Assembly: GCF_013359755.1 (NCBI RefSeq)
Contig: NZ_JABMCJ010000077.1
Span: 62,001-126,000 of the forward strand
From: Tardiphaga robiniae
Lineage (GTDB): Bacteria; Pseudomonadota; Alphaproteobacteria; Rhizobiales; Xanthobacteraceae
Direction: 5' to 3'
DNA length: 64,000 nt
Below the pieces are notes generated by a model, which had not been told where the DNA came from, searched no databases, and was given only the letters and a program-made list of their open reading frames with translations. The translations under genes were made by a program, and so were the position numbers. Positions within the stretch are counted from its first letter, which is position 1. Every line of letters starts with the position of its first letter. Shown piece after piece: positions 26,601 to 30,178 of the stretch.

Positions 26601-27742
26601 CCCGTTGCGCCGGTGGTCGCGGATACGCCGCCATCGACATGATCGTTGTAGCGATCGGCACCCCAGGAGATTCCCAGCGAGCCCGTCTGCGTCGCCGGAT
26701 TGCCGGACAGCGGATCCGTCAGCGCGGCATCGGCAGGCGTGCCGATCACTGGCGTATCGTCGTTGATGCCGATCGGAATCGTGACGGCCACAGTGTCGCC
26801 ACTACCATCCGTCGCGATCACGTTGATCGAGAGATTGATCGTGTCTTCGGTGCCGCCGATCGGATGATCGAGCGGACGCAACAGCGTGAAGGTGTAGTTG
26901 CCCTGCAGCGATGAAGCATCCAGGGACACCGTGAAGACCTGATTGGCGGCGACATTGAAATCGCCACCGACATAGCCGATCAGCACGGGCTGGCCGTTCA
27001 CGGTGGTGAAAGCGAGCTGAACGGTCTGACCATCCGAGGTCAGGCCGGCGAGCGTCGGCTGATTGAGCGAGAATGCGAAGCTGCGATTCGAACCATCGGT
27101 ACCGAAATCGACATTGAGCGAACCGGTCACGGACGTCGCGGTGCCGCCCGTGTCACCGGTGCCGCCGAGATTACCTTCCGCAAAACCGTCTTCGTTCAGC
27201 GTCACCGCCGTCACGCCGCCGGGAATCGGCGACGGGTTAGGCGTTCCATCGTCCAGATTGTCGAAGCCGCCCCCAGTGTCTTCGCCCGTCAGCAGCGCGA
27301 GACGCGCGCCCGAAGCACCGAGCGCGCCAACGGTCGCATCACCGAAATTCGCGCCGCCTGTCGGGCCCGTTGCACCGCCGGCTGCGGGCAGAACGGACTG
27401 ATCGGTGGTGATCGGAAATGTTTGCGCGAACTGCTCGCCTGTCAGCGTGCGATCGGAGCCCATGTCGAATGCGAGATCGGTGAGCGGCTTGCCCATCGAG
27501 TCGAACACCGGATCGACAGTCACCGTCGACTGATTGTCGAACAGGATGATCAGCTTTTCACCGACCTTGACGAAGGTCAGCTTCTCGCTCGCGATATCAG
27601 CAAAATCGAGCTTGGTGTTCCCGTCGAGATGGACCGAAATCGCCTGCCCATTTTGCGGCTTCTCGAGCTTCAGGTTCTTCGGAGACGGCGGGGTCTGCGT
27701 GGTGGAACCGGCGAGCTGCGCGAGCAATACGGGAGCGTTCAT
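8639..27742 (-). CDS. Giant type I-secreted repeat adhesin (LapA/BapA-like)
   Basis: About 6,367 residues from the ATG at 27742, which has GAGG eight bases upstream; a TTG start 13 codons earlier is also open. The first 115 residues form a retention-module-like segment, followed by a PAAG di-alanine site (residues 119-122) of the kind cut by LapG proteases. Residues about 170-2050 carry ten T1SS-143-type repeats, each with an LDHP-like and a DSDGD-like motif. A von Willebrand A domain with an intact DRSGS MIDAS follows. The next roughly 3,500 residues are VCBS/cadherin-like repeats ending in NDAPV-type motifs, mixed with jelly-roll-like modules. The C-terminus has SGDDTL RTX-like remnants and a beta-helix-like tail, where a type I secretion signal should lie. 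I saw no cysteine when reading it through. The protease and exporter genes upstream on the same strand support export and retention at the cell surface for adhesion or biofilm formation. This role is inferred from family knowledge. Confidence 0.9.
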   Translation of the reverse strand: MNAPVLLAQLAGSTTQTPPSPKNLKLEKPQNGQAISVHLDGNTKLDFADIASEKLTFVKVGEKLIILFDNQSTVTVDPVFDSMGKPLTDLAFDMGSDRTLTGEQFAQTFPITTDQSVLPAAGGATGPTGGANFGDATVGALGASGARLALLTGEDTGGGFDNLDDGTPNPSPIPGGVTAVTLNEDGFAEGNLGGTGDTGGTATSVTGSLNVDFGTDGSNRSFAFSLNQPTLAGLTSDGQTVQLAFTTVNGQPVLIGYVGGDFNVAANQVFTVSLDASSLQGNYTFTLLRPLDHPIGGTEDTINLSINVIATDGSGDTVAVTIPIGINDDTPVIGTPADAALTDPLSGNPATQTGSLGISWGADRYNDHVDGGVSATTGATGDRSVVFANTQVTATGDGATAIGTLTSHGETVHYVLLENGTVLVAYTGATAPTSLADLQQSGTPSGEGEGGEGGIANNVVFVVTLSDASNSGSYVVTQYRSLDHDNGSATFQNIDLAFNFTATDSDGDTVNGTLHAVIADTVPVVTGPADASTLSEGNGETPPSEGGGDMLSLLVVGGSFTPKDTGAVSLHIDWRSDNQNPTAAGGAHDRSVTFTAATQAALENLGLTSDGATIIYTISAGGTLLTATTAATEGHSARTIFTVQLSDSGNGSYDFTLLDNLDHRGSSEGSQALTFGFIATDSDGDSTVPASFTVNITDEALSFSAEGVVPQYVDEEGNAGDSYPSNPGDLAGEGKTATASLNISWGADDGNSSVNGGFSGTQVNGDRSVVFADNAIAALQNQNLTSNGVALQYVLSTDGTTLTAYQGSGRLDGDKVFAVTLSDQGNGSYNFTMLGHLDHPISGVEDDLTPVFNFTARDGDGDAISSSFSVTINDDAPVVPVTTPVNLIINGDFSAGDWSGVASWGNYSTNVTGWTITGDRLERVNSGYLGATLPNGGHMVDLEASPGDLTLSQTIGDMTTGQTYHLSFAIGEATGPYGAHLEVYWNGTLVGSYSPQTGAMQTIDLTVVADGTSNTLSFKETGAIDNSGTFLANVSLTAAAVGIVDEDGLANGVAGGVGDVAGQVTVVTHALNILWGSDNGNSVVDGGITGLPVNGDRAVTFDASNVSALSALGLTHNGTVITYQISADGTKLIASAGEQEIFHVALSDVDTGSYTFTLTGSIDHPLHSVEDNVTLNFAVRATDSDGDSIPTSFAVLVNDDAPSIGKIGDQTIAESTSTEFSNTFLTQTLSDVSLNISWGADDNNSGAFNRSVAFDAALAGTAPSGLTSNGVALIYVLSADGTGLTAYRFDGTNYIGVGGGNLGTSPSDAARVFSVQLSDLGNGSYTFQLYDNLDHKTGDGTSLNLSFGFTATDSDGDTTPISNFTVVVTDNVPLLVGNADVGALTETGLPTVSSTFGNLGIDWNADDRGSAHLEFVKDSNGLAIVPQGLTSDGVALAYTVRLAANGVDEELVAYKVGDTVDHPVFIVALNGLVNPAFAATLFQNLDHVGAGNDSSLTLTFTAHAIDGDGDTVDRTFTITVADTKATVGTPESARADEDAFGNPAGLSLITDSAIDTDNNNRTVGGKLNISWGSDDSNTVVNGGTTGAPVAGDRAVTFDASNITTLLGLNLTHNGAALSYQISADGQTLTAKANGEEIFNVKLSDVDNGSYIFTLTRNLDHPDHSGEDNLPLSFKFNATDSDGDVTAGNFTVEVNDDSPVIGTPASAQADDSSLGNVAGLSIITDSSIDTDNSSKTVGGKLNISWGADDGNNLGNVGITGASSVNGDRAVTFDVNATNTALNALHLTHDGTSLVYSYSSGNSLLTAKANGATVFTVQLSDDGSGKYIFTLVDSLDHPTHGTADNLNLTFNFIATDSDGDKATSTFAVAVNDDLPTIGSPASSRVDEDDLSAGNHDGLAPITDVTVDTDSSRLTVGGKLGISWGADDGNSSVNGGINGASVNGDRAVTFDSATTAALTSQHLSQGGVELTYVISNNGTVLKGMAGTAEVFSVTLSDQNDGSYIFTLKGKLDHPDTTTEDNIDLTFNFTATDSDGDTATSSFKVTVNDDAPTAAGETATVAESSPALGTGNIILAFDRSGSMNDDPDGSGGFSSRLALAKAAAINLLNTSNADQVLIVTFSDNATSSSWMTKAQAIAYINSNSFPGTNGGTDYDNATAAIQGATIPSGGTSVYFFTDGQPTGNGGLNSTERAAWESFLQSKSMTSYAVGVGNSIGANDPDLNDVAYPGSPLIITTANDPALLGTITPTLPTSVTGNILSNDHFGADGGRILSITIGSVTYTWNGASTITKSGGETGTILGNALSIDTGINGHLNFNFSTGAWSYNAPSQLVTNTTETFSYTLIDGDNDTAGANLVISVTAVNDAPTNTVPTARVVNEDTAIVFSSGNSNAISIADADHNGGNETVTLSVLHGNLTLSGLSGLTVTGNGTGNVTVTGTVAAINSALNGLSYLPSNNYNGADTLTIVTNDNGNNGVGGAKSDTDTIAITINPVNDAPVITPETREVSYIENGNDLKLLSNAVITDPDNPTSLNGGFISVTLGNTVAGDQLQIADNSSVRLQGSNVQVSNGFGGWTTIGTISAGGFGGTSVTITLNSNADVADVQTVVRSLAFYSSSDNPTGVDRTATVTFNDGGHDGSGGPLSDTSTVTIHVTPVNDVPVIAGGSERSVSVAENTTGVTTVTSTDPDGGTPTYSIVQTAGTDFAKFTINPVTGALSFNAAPDYENPTDVGGTNNNNTYEVDVRVSDGNGGTAVQTINVTVTNVNEAPVLAPDTNSISYTENGNALKLMPNASVTDPDSPSSFVGGSITASLGATAVSGDQLVFAGSSGVSLVGNVIWVGFTVVGTVSGYGTANMTISLAAGATDGNVETVLKALAYQSTSENPTGADRTATVTFNDGGNDGSGPALSDTSTVTIHVTPVNDAPAAINDTGSATEKGGVANATGGSNATGNVLSNDSDVDDLQTSLVVSGVRVGTAGSTGTVGSTLTGAHGSLVLNANGTYTYVIDETDAQVQALNVNGTITDTFTYTVRDPSGATDTAQLTITVNGANDAPVATDDTGSATEKGGVSNGSGGVTATGNVRTNDGDVDNTTSSLVISAVRTGGEAGTGTAGTVGSSLAGQYGSLKLNSDGSYTYTVTETNSTVQALNVGQSVTETFTYTVRDAGGLTDTAQLVITINGANDAAVITGNVTSSVTEASGVANATPGIPTATGDLNATDVDNAATFTVQSNVTTSYGTFSIGADGAWTYNLNNANSTVQGLNNGGTLHDLITVTTADGTSKQIDVTINGANDAAVVSSATVNLTETNSAASISATGSLTITDVDNPATFVAQNNVSGTYGKFSITSTGAWTYTASTAHDEFQVGQIYTDTFSVSAADGTLTSVTIKIAGTNDVPVLTVTNGISDDIGDGFQSGGYTGSTGSPNLWTTNWTEVGDNNSSSNGDIRISSSGGNSYVRLGDSDGSNSSLQRTVDLSGTSSATLTFDYRRVDLDSSSDQVFVQVSTDGVNFTQIAVIGGGNFDDNGFLSASIDLSAYRSSTTTIRFVASGGLGDNDYVYLDNVNISYSNEPTFTENGSAVAIISNATLSDVDDANMASATVVLTNKQAGDQLWINSTALSNGSTGTVNGVSYLVAESAGAITITFSGAATKAAYELAIEAVKYASTSENPSTTDRSFQITVNDGHDNSNTGTAVVHVIAVNDAPLAVNDTGTATEKGGVANGTSGSNATGNVLSNDTDAETASASLVVSSIRTGTEAGSGTSGTVGSSLLGTYGTLTLNANGSYTYVLNDNNGTVQALNVGGTLTDTFTYTVKDPSNLTDTAQLVITINGANDAAVISGTTTGSVTEAGGVSNAVTGTPTATGTLTDTDVDNTPNTFTAVSVATGTTNGYGTYTMTAGGVWTFTLNNANAAVQALNVGQTLTDTFTAQTVDGTSQAVTVTINGTNDAAVISGTTTGGVIEAGGVSNATAGTPTATGTLTDTDVDNTPNTFQAVSSATGTTNGYGTYTMTAGGVWTYTLNDSNPAVQALNSGNTLTDTFTVKTADGTSQVVTVTINGTNDAAVISGTTSGSVIEAGGVSNATAGTPTATGTLTDTDVDNTPNTFQAVAAGAATTGGYGTYALTAGGVWTYTLNNANPTVQALGAGGILTDTFTVKTADGTPQVVTVTIHGANDAPTPQNDVYVTDEDHNVTFNVLANDTDPDGNVLHLTGGLGGFQGPFDSASLESNGNLTVRPSANASGTVVLTYQVNDGTLTTQATVTVDIRPVADSAVLTASGGNEDNAFAIHIALGDTDGSEKATHIELSGYPAGTTFNQGSLQGGVWVIDNPAGIDLAHLTATTPTNYDGTFNLGVSVTVVDHATLTTGLVTDTATSTGTIAVTVNPVNDAPVLTADDATLTETAGTDAGLLSTTGNILSNDHDVDGDTLSVKTIRAANGVPTDESPIAIAPGGNVTSHGIYGDLVMHSDGSYTYTANAAFDALADGVQKTDVFKYVATDGNGGDVAQYLTVHLTGVDDAPTTTAVTLTAIAEDSGARLITQAELLSHATDVDGPSLTATNLQIVSGTGSLVNNGNGTWTYTPAANDDTNVSFSYTVTDGALTAAGSATLDITPVNDAPTTTPVMLTAIAEDSGAHIITKAQLLANAVDIDHDTLNVTNVQINSGLGSLVDNGNGTWTYTPAANDDTSVSFSYTVTDGSLPVAGSATLDITPVDDIASLTLVDFTQTLTAPKVGDVLKATLGTDPDGAESNIVYHWLRDGTEFSSGSSSTYTLVSADVSHQISAYVTYKDAQNYNDTTATVAITQAVIGGNNAPAFTTSDVAGGVVEDAGTTQGATLIQNGNFENYDYANSFAANWTPSSSGGFWSPAWYANHTSSGFLGMVEYGGNESFSQTAIPTTAGTSYLLDFWVLEYSTTATLYVQWNGNTIAAASDGTGGWKEYKVTVTGTGNDTLTFIGNDPNYTSMRLDDVSVTKFTANTTQTASGVLHFTDEAADTHTASFTQGSALNSAGTAYLGTFSLDSVTETSGTDSIGWHFSASNSALQSLAAGQTVTQTYEVAVTDDHANTSIKEVTVTLTGVNDAPVFGSGTATGVVAQSTLPTGNLLTNGGFDTGNTSGWTVVAQPNTYAQADSTFNFASGNTWNFDVYGTNPATREGIATISQSISTVAGQHYLLAFDYAGAYGLSPDSTLKVSWAGSQIISLSGIQNTNTDSGVGSPYTYLVTGDGNSDALTFAFDAKNQDLRIDSVSLVRAEVAQGSISFSDVDLTDNTHTVSVASKTVNPYGYMTATVDEATDQVNWTFVVKDSEIAGLAVGQSVNETYTLTLDDHHGGVVTKDVTVTVNGLPGAPVITGITAASDSGAIGDNITNDTTPSFVGTAQAFSTVTVKDGATVLGTTTADANGAWTFTPDAGHALSSTTHTTITATATDIAGHVSVASANYTLTIDTSAPSSLAGTTLDLTDASDSAGASNSDNITKITTPTITVGHLNGIPMSVGDVIQIIDTNHGNAVVGSYTVQAGDLNGSSQWNSAGGGAGGVKDIVLTTLDDGAHNFTVQLVDKAGNTGTQGGTLTVTEDTTAPSAPSISVIDNVGNIQSTNLADGAFSDDTQLVVHVSLTGTGAVAGDTVQLSNNTTALGGAVTLTGANITAGFVDITTPTLTNGSSYNLRAAITDVAGNVGALSTNGANDVTIDTTKPTVSGEAITSATGIQNGYLNGGDVVSITVNMSEVVTVTGTPQLGLNINGATVQANYASGSGSSTLVFTYTIVAGQNDSNGISINTNALSLNSGTIRDAAGNDATLTFGTVSDNASYKVDAIAPNAPTGLQYTTSGTDRFFWNAATDNTGGSGIDHYLYETDTGTLTSPVGNFTSTTALSVSYAPSGTAGRTVFVESVDVAGNVSAASRITFTAPAGTSGEAINLALTAPTDHVGLVSLTIAGLAAGWTLSEGTHNADGTWSILTSDPSSLSVTSPDGYTGALVLHVTETWTNADGSTGTAYVADNVEAYAKGAPIFAWSGDDTLTASSGDDTLVFANKIGTDVVHHFDTVHDKIDLIGFAGFSSFADVQAHLGTDAAGNAIITLGDGQTITLNGVSAASLSADDFLFNETPLTHNAGDIVLSNGALMPFSGVLDNTGSIHLASTGGETAFEIVQRGLTLLGGGTVTLSDSSSNVIFGSADDVTLTNVDNTISGAGQLGDGHLTLVNEGTIVADGSNALVIDTGDNAVINSGTLEATGTGGLNVHSDVVNNGLVWANGGDLDFDGNVTGSGSALLSGHASIELGGAFNEHILFDGTAEGTLVLDHSADFGGLVSGFDGNDTIDLADILGSTASVNYTENAQGTGGVLTVTDGAHTANIAFAGQYSTADFHLSSDASNHVLVQLESQARQLTNAA
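9695..9780 (-). other. Degenerate RTX-like segment near the adhesin C-terminus
   Basis: This stretch encodes FAWSGDDTL and SSGDDTLVFAN followed by a serralysin-like sequence (IDLIGFAGFSSF further on). It contains only two calcium-loop-like GDDTL units, far fewer than the RTX arrays of classic LapA. The following 350 residues look like short beta-helix strands (VNEGTIVADGSNALVID) and presumably carry the secretion signal. Confidence 0.5.
12050..12500 (-). other. Jelly-roll-like module in the adhesin (4th)
   Basis: Encodes NLLTNGGFDTGNTSGW at its start and LRIDSVSLVRAE at its end. This is the opening and closing wording of DUF642/carbohydrate-binding-like beta-sandwich modules. Ligand unknown. 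Confidence 0.5.
12885..13300 (-). other. Jelly-roll-like module in the adhesin (3rd)
   Basis: Encodes LIQNGNFENYDYANSF at its start and TSMRLDDVSVTKF at its end, the same pattern as the adjacent module at 12050-12500. It may bind glycans or other ligands; this is inference. Confidence 0.5.
15262..16278 (-). repeat. Three tandem 339-bp repeats within the adhesin gene
   Basis: The same landmark (catcgtt, encoding NDA in the adhesin frame) recurs at 15262, 15601, 15940 and 16279, exactly 339 bp (113 codons) apart. The units encode closely similar VCBS repeats with ATGTLTDTDVDNTPNTF and GGVWTYTLNN-type motifs. High similarity at DNA level suggests recent duplication or ongoing homogenisation. 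Confidence 0.85.
17050..17570 (-). other. Jelly-roll-like module in the adhesin (2nd)
   Basis: Encodes a Ser/Asn/Gly-rich module containing SYVRLGDSDGSNSSLQRT, ATLTFDYRRVDLDSSSD and VYLDNVNISYSN, a pattern seen in beta-sandwich ligand-binding domains of large bacterial surface proteins. It lies between VCBS repeats. Confidence 0.45.
21000..21545 (-). other. von Willebrand factor A domain of the adhesin
   Basis: Encodes NIILAFDRSGSMND (MIDAS DxSxS codons at 21506-21523), then NGGTDYDNA with the MIDAS threonine and YFFTDGQPTGNG with the MIDAS aspartate, so all three metal-site motifs are intact. vWA domains in large adhesins and in LapA mediate metal-dependent contacts. It separates the T1SS-143 block from the VCBS region. 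Confidence 0.85.
21590..27225 (-). repeat. Block of ten T1SS-143-type repeats in the adhesin
   Basis: The LDH motif codons recur near 26868, 26295, 25758, 25230, 24255, 23743, 23286, 22767, 22243 and 21717, mostly 460-575 bp apart. The one longer gap (975 bp) holds an inserted jelly-roll module. Each unit also has an ISWGADD-like strand and ends with NDD(A/T/S)P. This is the repeat type named for type I secretion substrates; it forms an extended stalk. Confidence 0.8.
24620..25090 (-). other. Jelly-roll-like module inserted in the T1SS-143 block (1st)
   Basis: Encodes LIINGDFSAGDWSG at its start, GHMVDLEASPGDLTLSQTI in the middle and FLANVSLTAAAVG at its end. This is the strongest DUF642-like (choice-of-anchor/carbohydrate-binding-like) match among the four modules. 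It explains the doubled spacing between repeats 4 and 5. Confidence 0.6.
27377..27388 (-). other. LapG-type cleavage motif PAAG in the adhesin N-terminus
   Basis: The codons read Pro-Ala-Ala-Gly at residues 119-122, at the junction between the N-terminal retention-like segment and a Gly-rich linker. LapG proteases cut between the two alanines of (T/A/P)AAG sites at about this distance from the N-terminus. A LapG-like protease is encoded at 28917-29954. Confidence 0.65.
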
Positions 27743-27797
27743 GACTACAACCTCAAGCTGATCGGACCGAAAAACGTCCAAGTCCTGCGAGGGTTAA

Positions 27798-27825
27798 AAT
27801 ATTCTTAAGAACGTAGAGACGTCAA
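27798..27825 (-). promoter_or_regulatory. Possible sigma-70-type promoter of the adhesin gene
   Basis: On the minus strand a TTGACG -35 box (27820-27825) and an AATATT -10-like box (27798-27803) are 16 bp apart, giving a leader of about 50 nt to the ATG at 27742. The -10 match is only moderate. Confidence 0.35.
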
Positions 27826-28330
27826 TGAATACCTGTAAAATTTGAAGCGTTTTCGTTGCATTGGTTAAGTTCAAAAATGAAACAGCGTATTAATAAAGAT
27901 GAACCATTCCACAGTAATACTTCTTCTAGACAGTCTATTTTTGGGAATGCCCGGAAAAATCCACAAATCGCGGCGTATCTATTGTAAAAATAAGAAAGTA
28001 TTCGAAAAAACGACTTATTTTATACTTGATAAGATGACTTCTCATATCGCACTGAACAACGAAATCAGCTCACAACCACAGGCACCTCCGCCAATATTGG
28101 ACGGGCGCCTGAATTTGCTTTCGCGAGCCGATATCGACAGCCGCGCGAACCGTCGCGCAGTGATCGCCCTTCGCGAGTAATTTCGAAATGGGACAGTTGC
28201 TTAAAGCGCATTCGTGTCACGGCCAGATGGCAAGGTCGCCATTTGCAGTGCGCATTCCGCGAATCTCTGGGATCGCGGACTTGTTCTCGGACACAGACGT
28301 GAATCGGCAAGCTGCGCAGATACGCAACTC

Positions 28331-28426
28331 GCTATCGCAGGACTGCTATCGCAGGACTGCTATCGCAGGACTGCTATCGCAGGACTGCTATCGCAGGACT
28401 GCTATCGCAGGACTGCTATCGCAGGA
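28331..28426. repeat. 14-bp tandem repeat array
   Basis: The unit gctatcgcaggact occurs six times in perfect head-to-tail order from 28331, plus 12 matching bases of a seventh unit. There are no spacers, so this is not a CRISPR array. It lies just past the stop of the MliC-like gene and about 590 bp upstream of the adhesin start. Such perfect short repeats are prone to slippage. Confidence 0.95.
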
Positions 28427-28447
28427 GATAATTGATAGGATAAAAGT

Positions 28448-28792
28448 CTAGATGCGGGTAACGACGCACGCGACCGGGCTATACTTGGCCCGATACAACA
28501 GCGCGTGCTCGCGAATGCCATCCAGCCAAACGCCACGGCCTGCATAGCGATATCCCTCACCCATCGGGATCAGGCGAACAGGCATTGCACGGTGCGGGGT
28601 CAGGTACAGATGGCCGGTGACAATATCACCGGGAAAGGTCACCCGGCCGGAGGTCAGCTTGTAGACCGCCCCATTCTGACAATCGACGGAGAAGGCAGCG
28701 CCTGGAAGCAGGCCTTCGGCATGCGAGACAGTTGCACCGGAAGCCATTCCGGCCGCCACCAACAAACCCAACAGCGTGTGCTTGAAGCGCAT
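28448..28792 (-). CDS. Small secreted protein, MliC-like (C-type lysozyme inhibitor family)
   Basis: 114 residues from the ATG at 28792, which has GAGGGG upstream. A signal peptide (MRFKHTLLGLLVAAGMASGATVSHA) is followed by a small beta-rich domain. Two cysteines, in SVDCQNGAVYKL and SPVACVVTRI, bracket GYRYAGRGVWLDGIREHALL. This layout (cysteine, glycine, aromatic YxxxxxxW, then A-L-L, last cysteine) resembles MliC/PliC lysozyme inhibitors of the periplasm, although the match is judged by eye. The gene lies between the LapG-like protease and the adhesin on the same strand, so it could be co-expressed with them. A structural or accessory role in adhesin handling is an alternative. Confidence 0.7.
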   Translation of the reverse strand: MRFKHTLLGLLVAAGMASGATVSHAEGLLPGAAFSVDCQNGAVYKLTSGRVTFPGDIVTGHLYLTPHRAMPVRLIPMGEGYRYAGRGVWLDGIREHALLYRAKYSPVACVVTRI

Positions 28793-28916
28793 CTCAATCC
28801 CCTCGTCGACCTCACCCTGGCGCATTAAGAGCCCAAGATGCACGGAAGTACAAGATCGCGAAGCGCATAAAAAGTCGATATCAGGCCGATTGTCGACGTT
28901 GTGTTGTCGAACTATC

Positions 28917-29954
28917 TCAGAGCGCCAGCGGCAAGGAAGAGCCCCCGCCGAAGCCGTCCACCTCGGCCGCGGGCAACATGTCGGTCTCGCTCTCATGATG
29001 CGGACGCGCGGCATAGGGCGCGGCGAACAGGCTGACGCCTTTGTGGTCGATGGCGAAAAGCGGCATGAAATGCGGCAGATCGCGTGTTTCCGACAGTCGG
29101 GAGTAGCGATTGTCGAGCACCAGCCAGCGGCCATCGACACGGACGGTCAGCACCGCATGGTCCTGGCGCACCGCCATGTCACGCACCAGCATCATCTTGA
29201 TATCGGCCTCCGGCACGCCCGTTGCGACGAGCATGGCGAATTTGGCGATCGCATAATCTTCGCAATCGCCGATGCCCGCAGATAGCGTCTCAAGCGGCGA
29301 ACTCCACAGATCGGCGACGCCGTGTTGCTGATAGTCTCCGACATAGCGGATCGCATAGTTGACGTCGCGATTGATCGCCTCGACGCGTGTGCGCAGACCC
29401 AACTCGGCGGCGGAACGCGTGACGGCAACAAACTTGCGCGCACCGGCGGCGCAGTTCTCGCTATCAGCCTTGCAATCCTCGATCGATTTCAAGTCGGCGC
29501 GCATACGCTCTTCCACACCGCGCCATTTCGTCCATAGCAGCCCTTCAGGCGCGCGGAACGTGAACAGGCCGAACGGCTCCTCGCTGGTGGCAGGCAGGAT
29601 CGCGGCCGGAGACGGCGCATCGCTGATTACCTTGGCATCTGATCCCTGCGACGCGTCCAAGGATGCGAGTTCGATATTGCCGGGCTTTGCACGGTTCTCG
29701 CTGTCACGCTTGGCCAGCACCTGGTTGATCGTGAAGAACCGAACCGGCGGCGCGGTCATGCCCGCGATCACCGATTCCATCACAGGGCGCTCAAGCACCA
29801 TCTTCTTCGCGCGTGACTTTGCAAATGCTCCATCGCAAGCGCTGACGCTTACAACACCGGCGAGCACGAACCCCAGCGCACGCGGGAATGCCCGCGTCTG
29901 ATCGATACGCAACATGACTGACGCCCCGTTGTCCGGAGCATCAGCCGACGTCAT
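28917..29954 (-). CDS. LapG-like transglutaminase-like cysteine protease (BTLCP, peptidase C93 family)
   Basis: 345 residues; an internal start at residue 14 (29915) is equally plausible, since the signal-peptide-like segment ends at VSVSACDGAFA. The family's TFRAPEGLLWTKW motif precedes the catalytic part. The triad is visible as C231 in GIGDCEDYA, H266 in RQDHAVL and D281 in LVLDNRY, with spacing close to LapG of Pseudomonas fluorescens. The Asp and Glu flanking the cysteine, which bind calcium in LapG, are kept. LapG is a periplasmic protease that cuts the adhesin LapA near its N-terminus and releases it from the surface. The adhesin downstream carries a matching PAAG site. In Pseudomonas the c-di-GMP receptor LapD restrains LapG; no LapD is encoded here. 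Members of this family also occur without adhesins, so the role rests on context. Confidence 0.85.
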   Translation of the reverse strand: MTSADAPDNGASVMLRIDQTRAFPRALGFVLAGVVSVSACDGAFAKSRAKKMVLERPVMESVIAGMTAPPVRFFTINQVLAKRDSENRAKPGNIELASLDASQGSDAKVISDAPSPAAILPATSEEPFGLFTFRAPEGLLWTKWRGVEERMRADLKSIEDCKADSENCAAGARKFVAVTRSAAELGLRTRVEAINRDVNYAIRYVGDYQQHGVADLWSSPLETLSAGIGDCEDYAIAKFAMLVATGVPEADIKMMLVRDMAVRQDHAVLTVRVDGRWLVLDNRYSRLSETRDLPHFMPLFAIDHKGVSLFAAPYAARPHHESETDMLPAAEVDGFGGGSSLPLAL

Positions 29955-30147
29955 TGCGTCGATCCCCGTCCGGATCTTGTGGCATCAGGGATAAATCGGG
30001 GGCTGCTTCGGGCCGGTTAAAACACGTCAACCTGGGCTTGTATGTCGTTAAACGCGCTCAATCGCCTACCAACGCATTCGCTCGAATTTTAGTGAAGCCT
30101 GCGTTTTAAGAGTTCGTTGACTCTGACGGGCTGGGAGCAAGGTAACA

Positions 30148-30172
30148 TACGGAGCAGCGGAGATGCTCCGTA
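30148..30172 (-). terminator. Hairpin after the HlyD-like gene
   Basis: A perfect 9-bp stem (30148-30156 with 30164-30172) with a 7-nt loop lies 7 bp past the stop of the exporter operon on the minus strand. No clear T run follows, so termination strength is uncertain. Confidence 0.45.
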
Positions 30173-30178
30173 GCGCTA

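Larger units (their letters stand above)
27743..28447. other. 705-bp non-coding, partly AT-rich region upstream of the adhesin gene
   Basis: From about 27790 to 28060 the sequence is markedly AT-rich against the GC-rich surroundings (many A/T runs such as taaaaataagaaag). It holds the putative promoter, and further upstream the 14-bp tandem repeats. Short open frames on the plus strand (for example 27899-28180) have no ribosome binding site or family resemblance and are not accepted. The AT-rich leader fits a silencer- or nucleoid-protein-controlled promoter, which is inference. Confidence 0.6.

Noticed and set aside
27899-28180. 93-codon plus-strand frame in the AT-rich region
   Set aside because: No ribosome binding site, no family resemblance, and the composition looks like promoter DNA rather than coding sequence.
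28331-28426. Possible CRISPR array
   Set aside because: The 14-bp units are directly adjacent with no spacers, and no cas genes are present.
28188-28451. Small plus-strand open frames running through the 14-bp repeats
   Set aside because: The repeat has no stop in any plus-strand frame, so open frames are expected by chance. There is no ribosome binding site or recognisable sequence.
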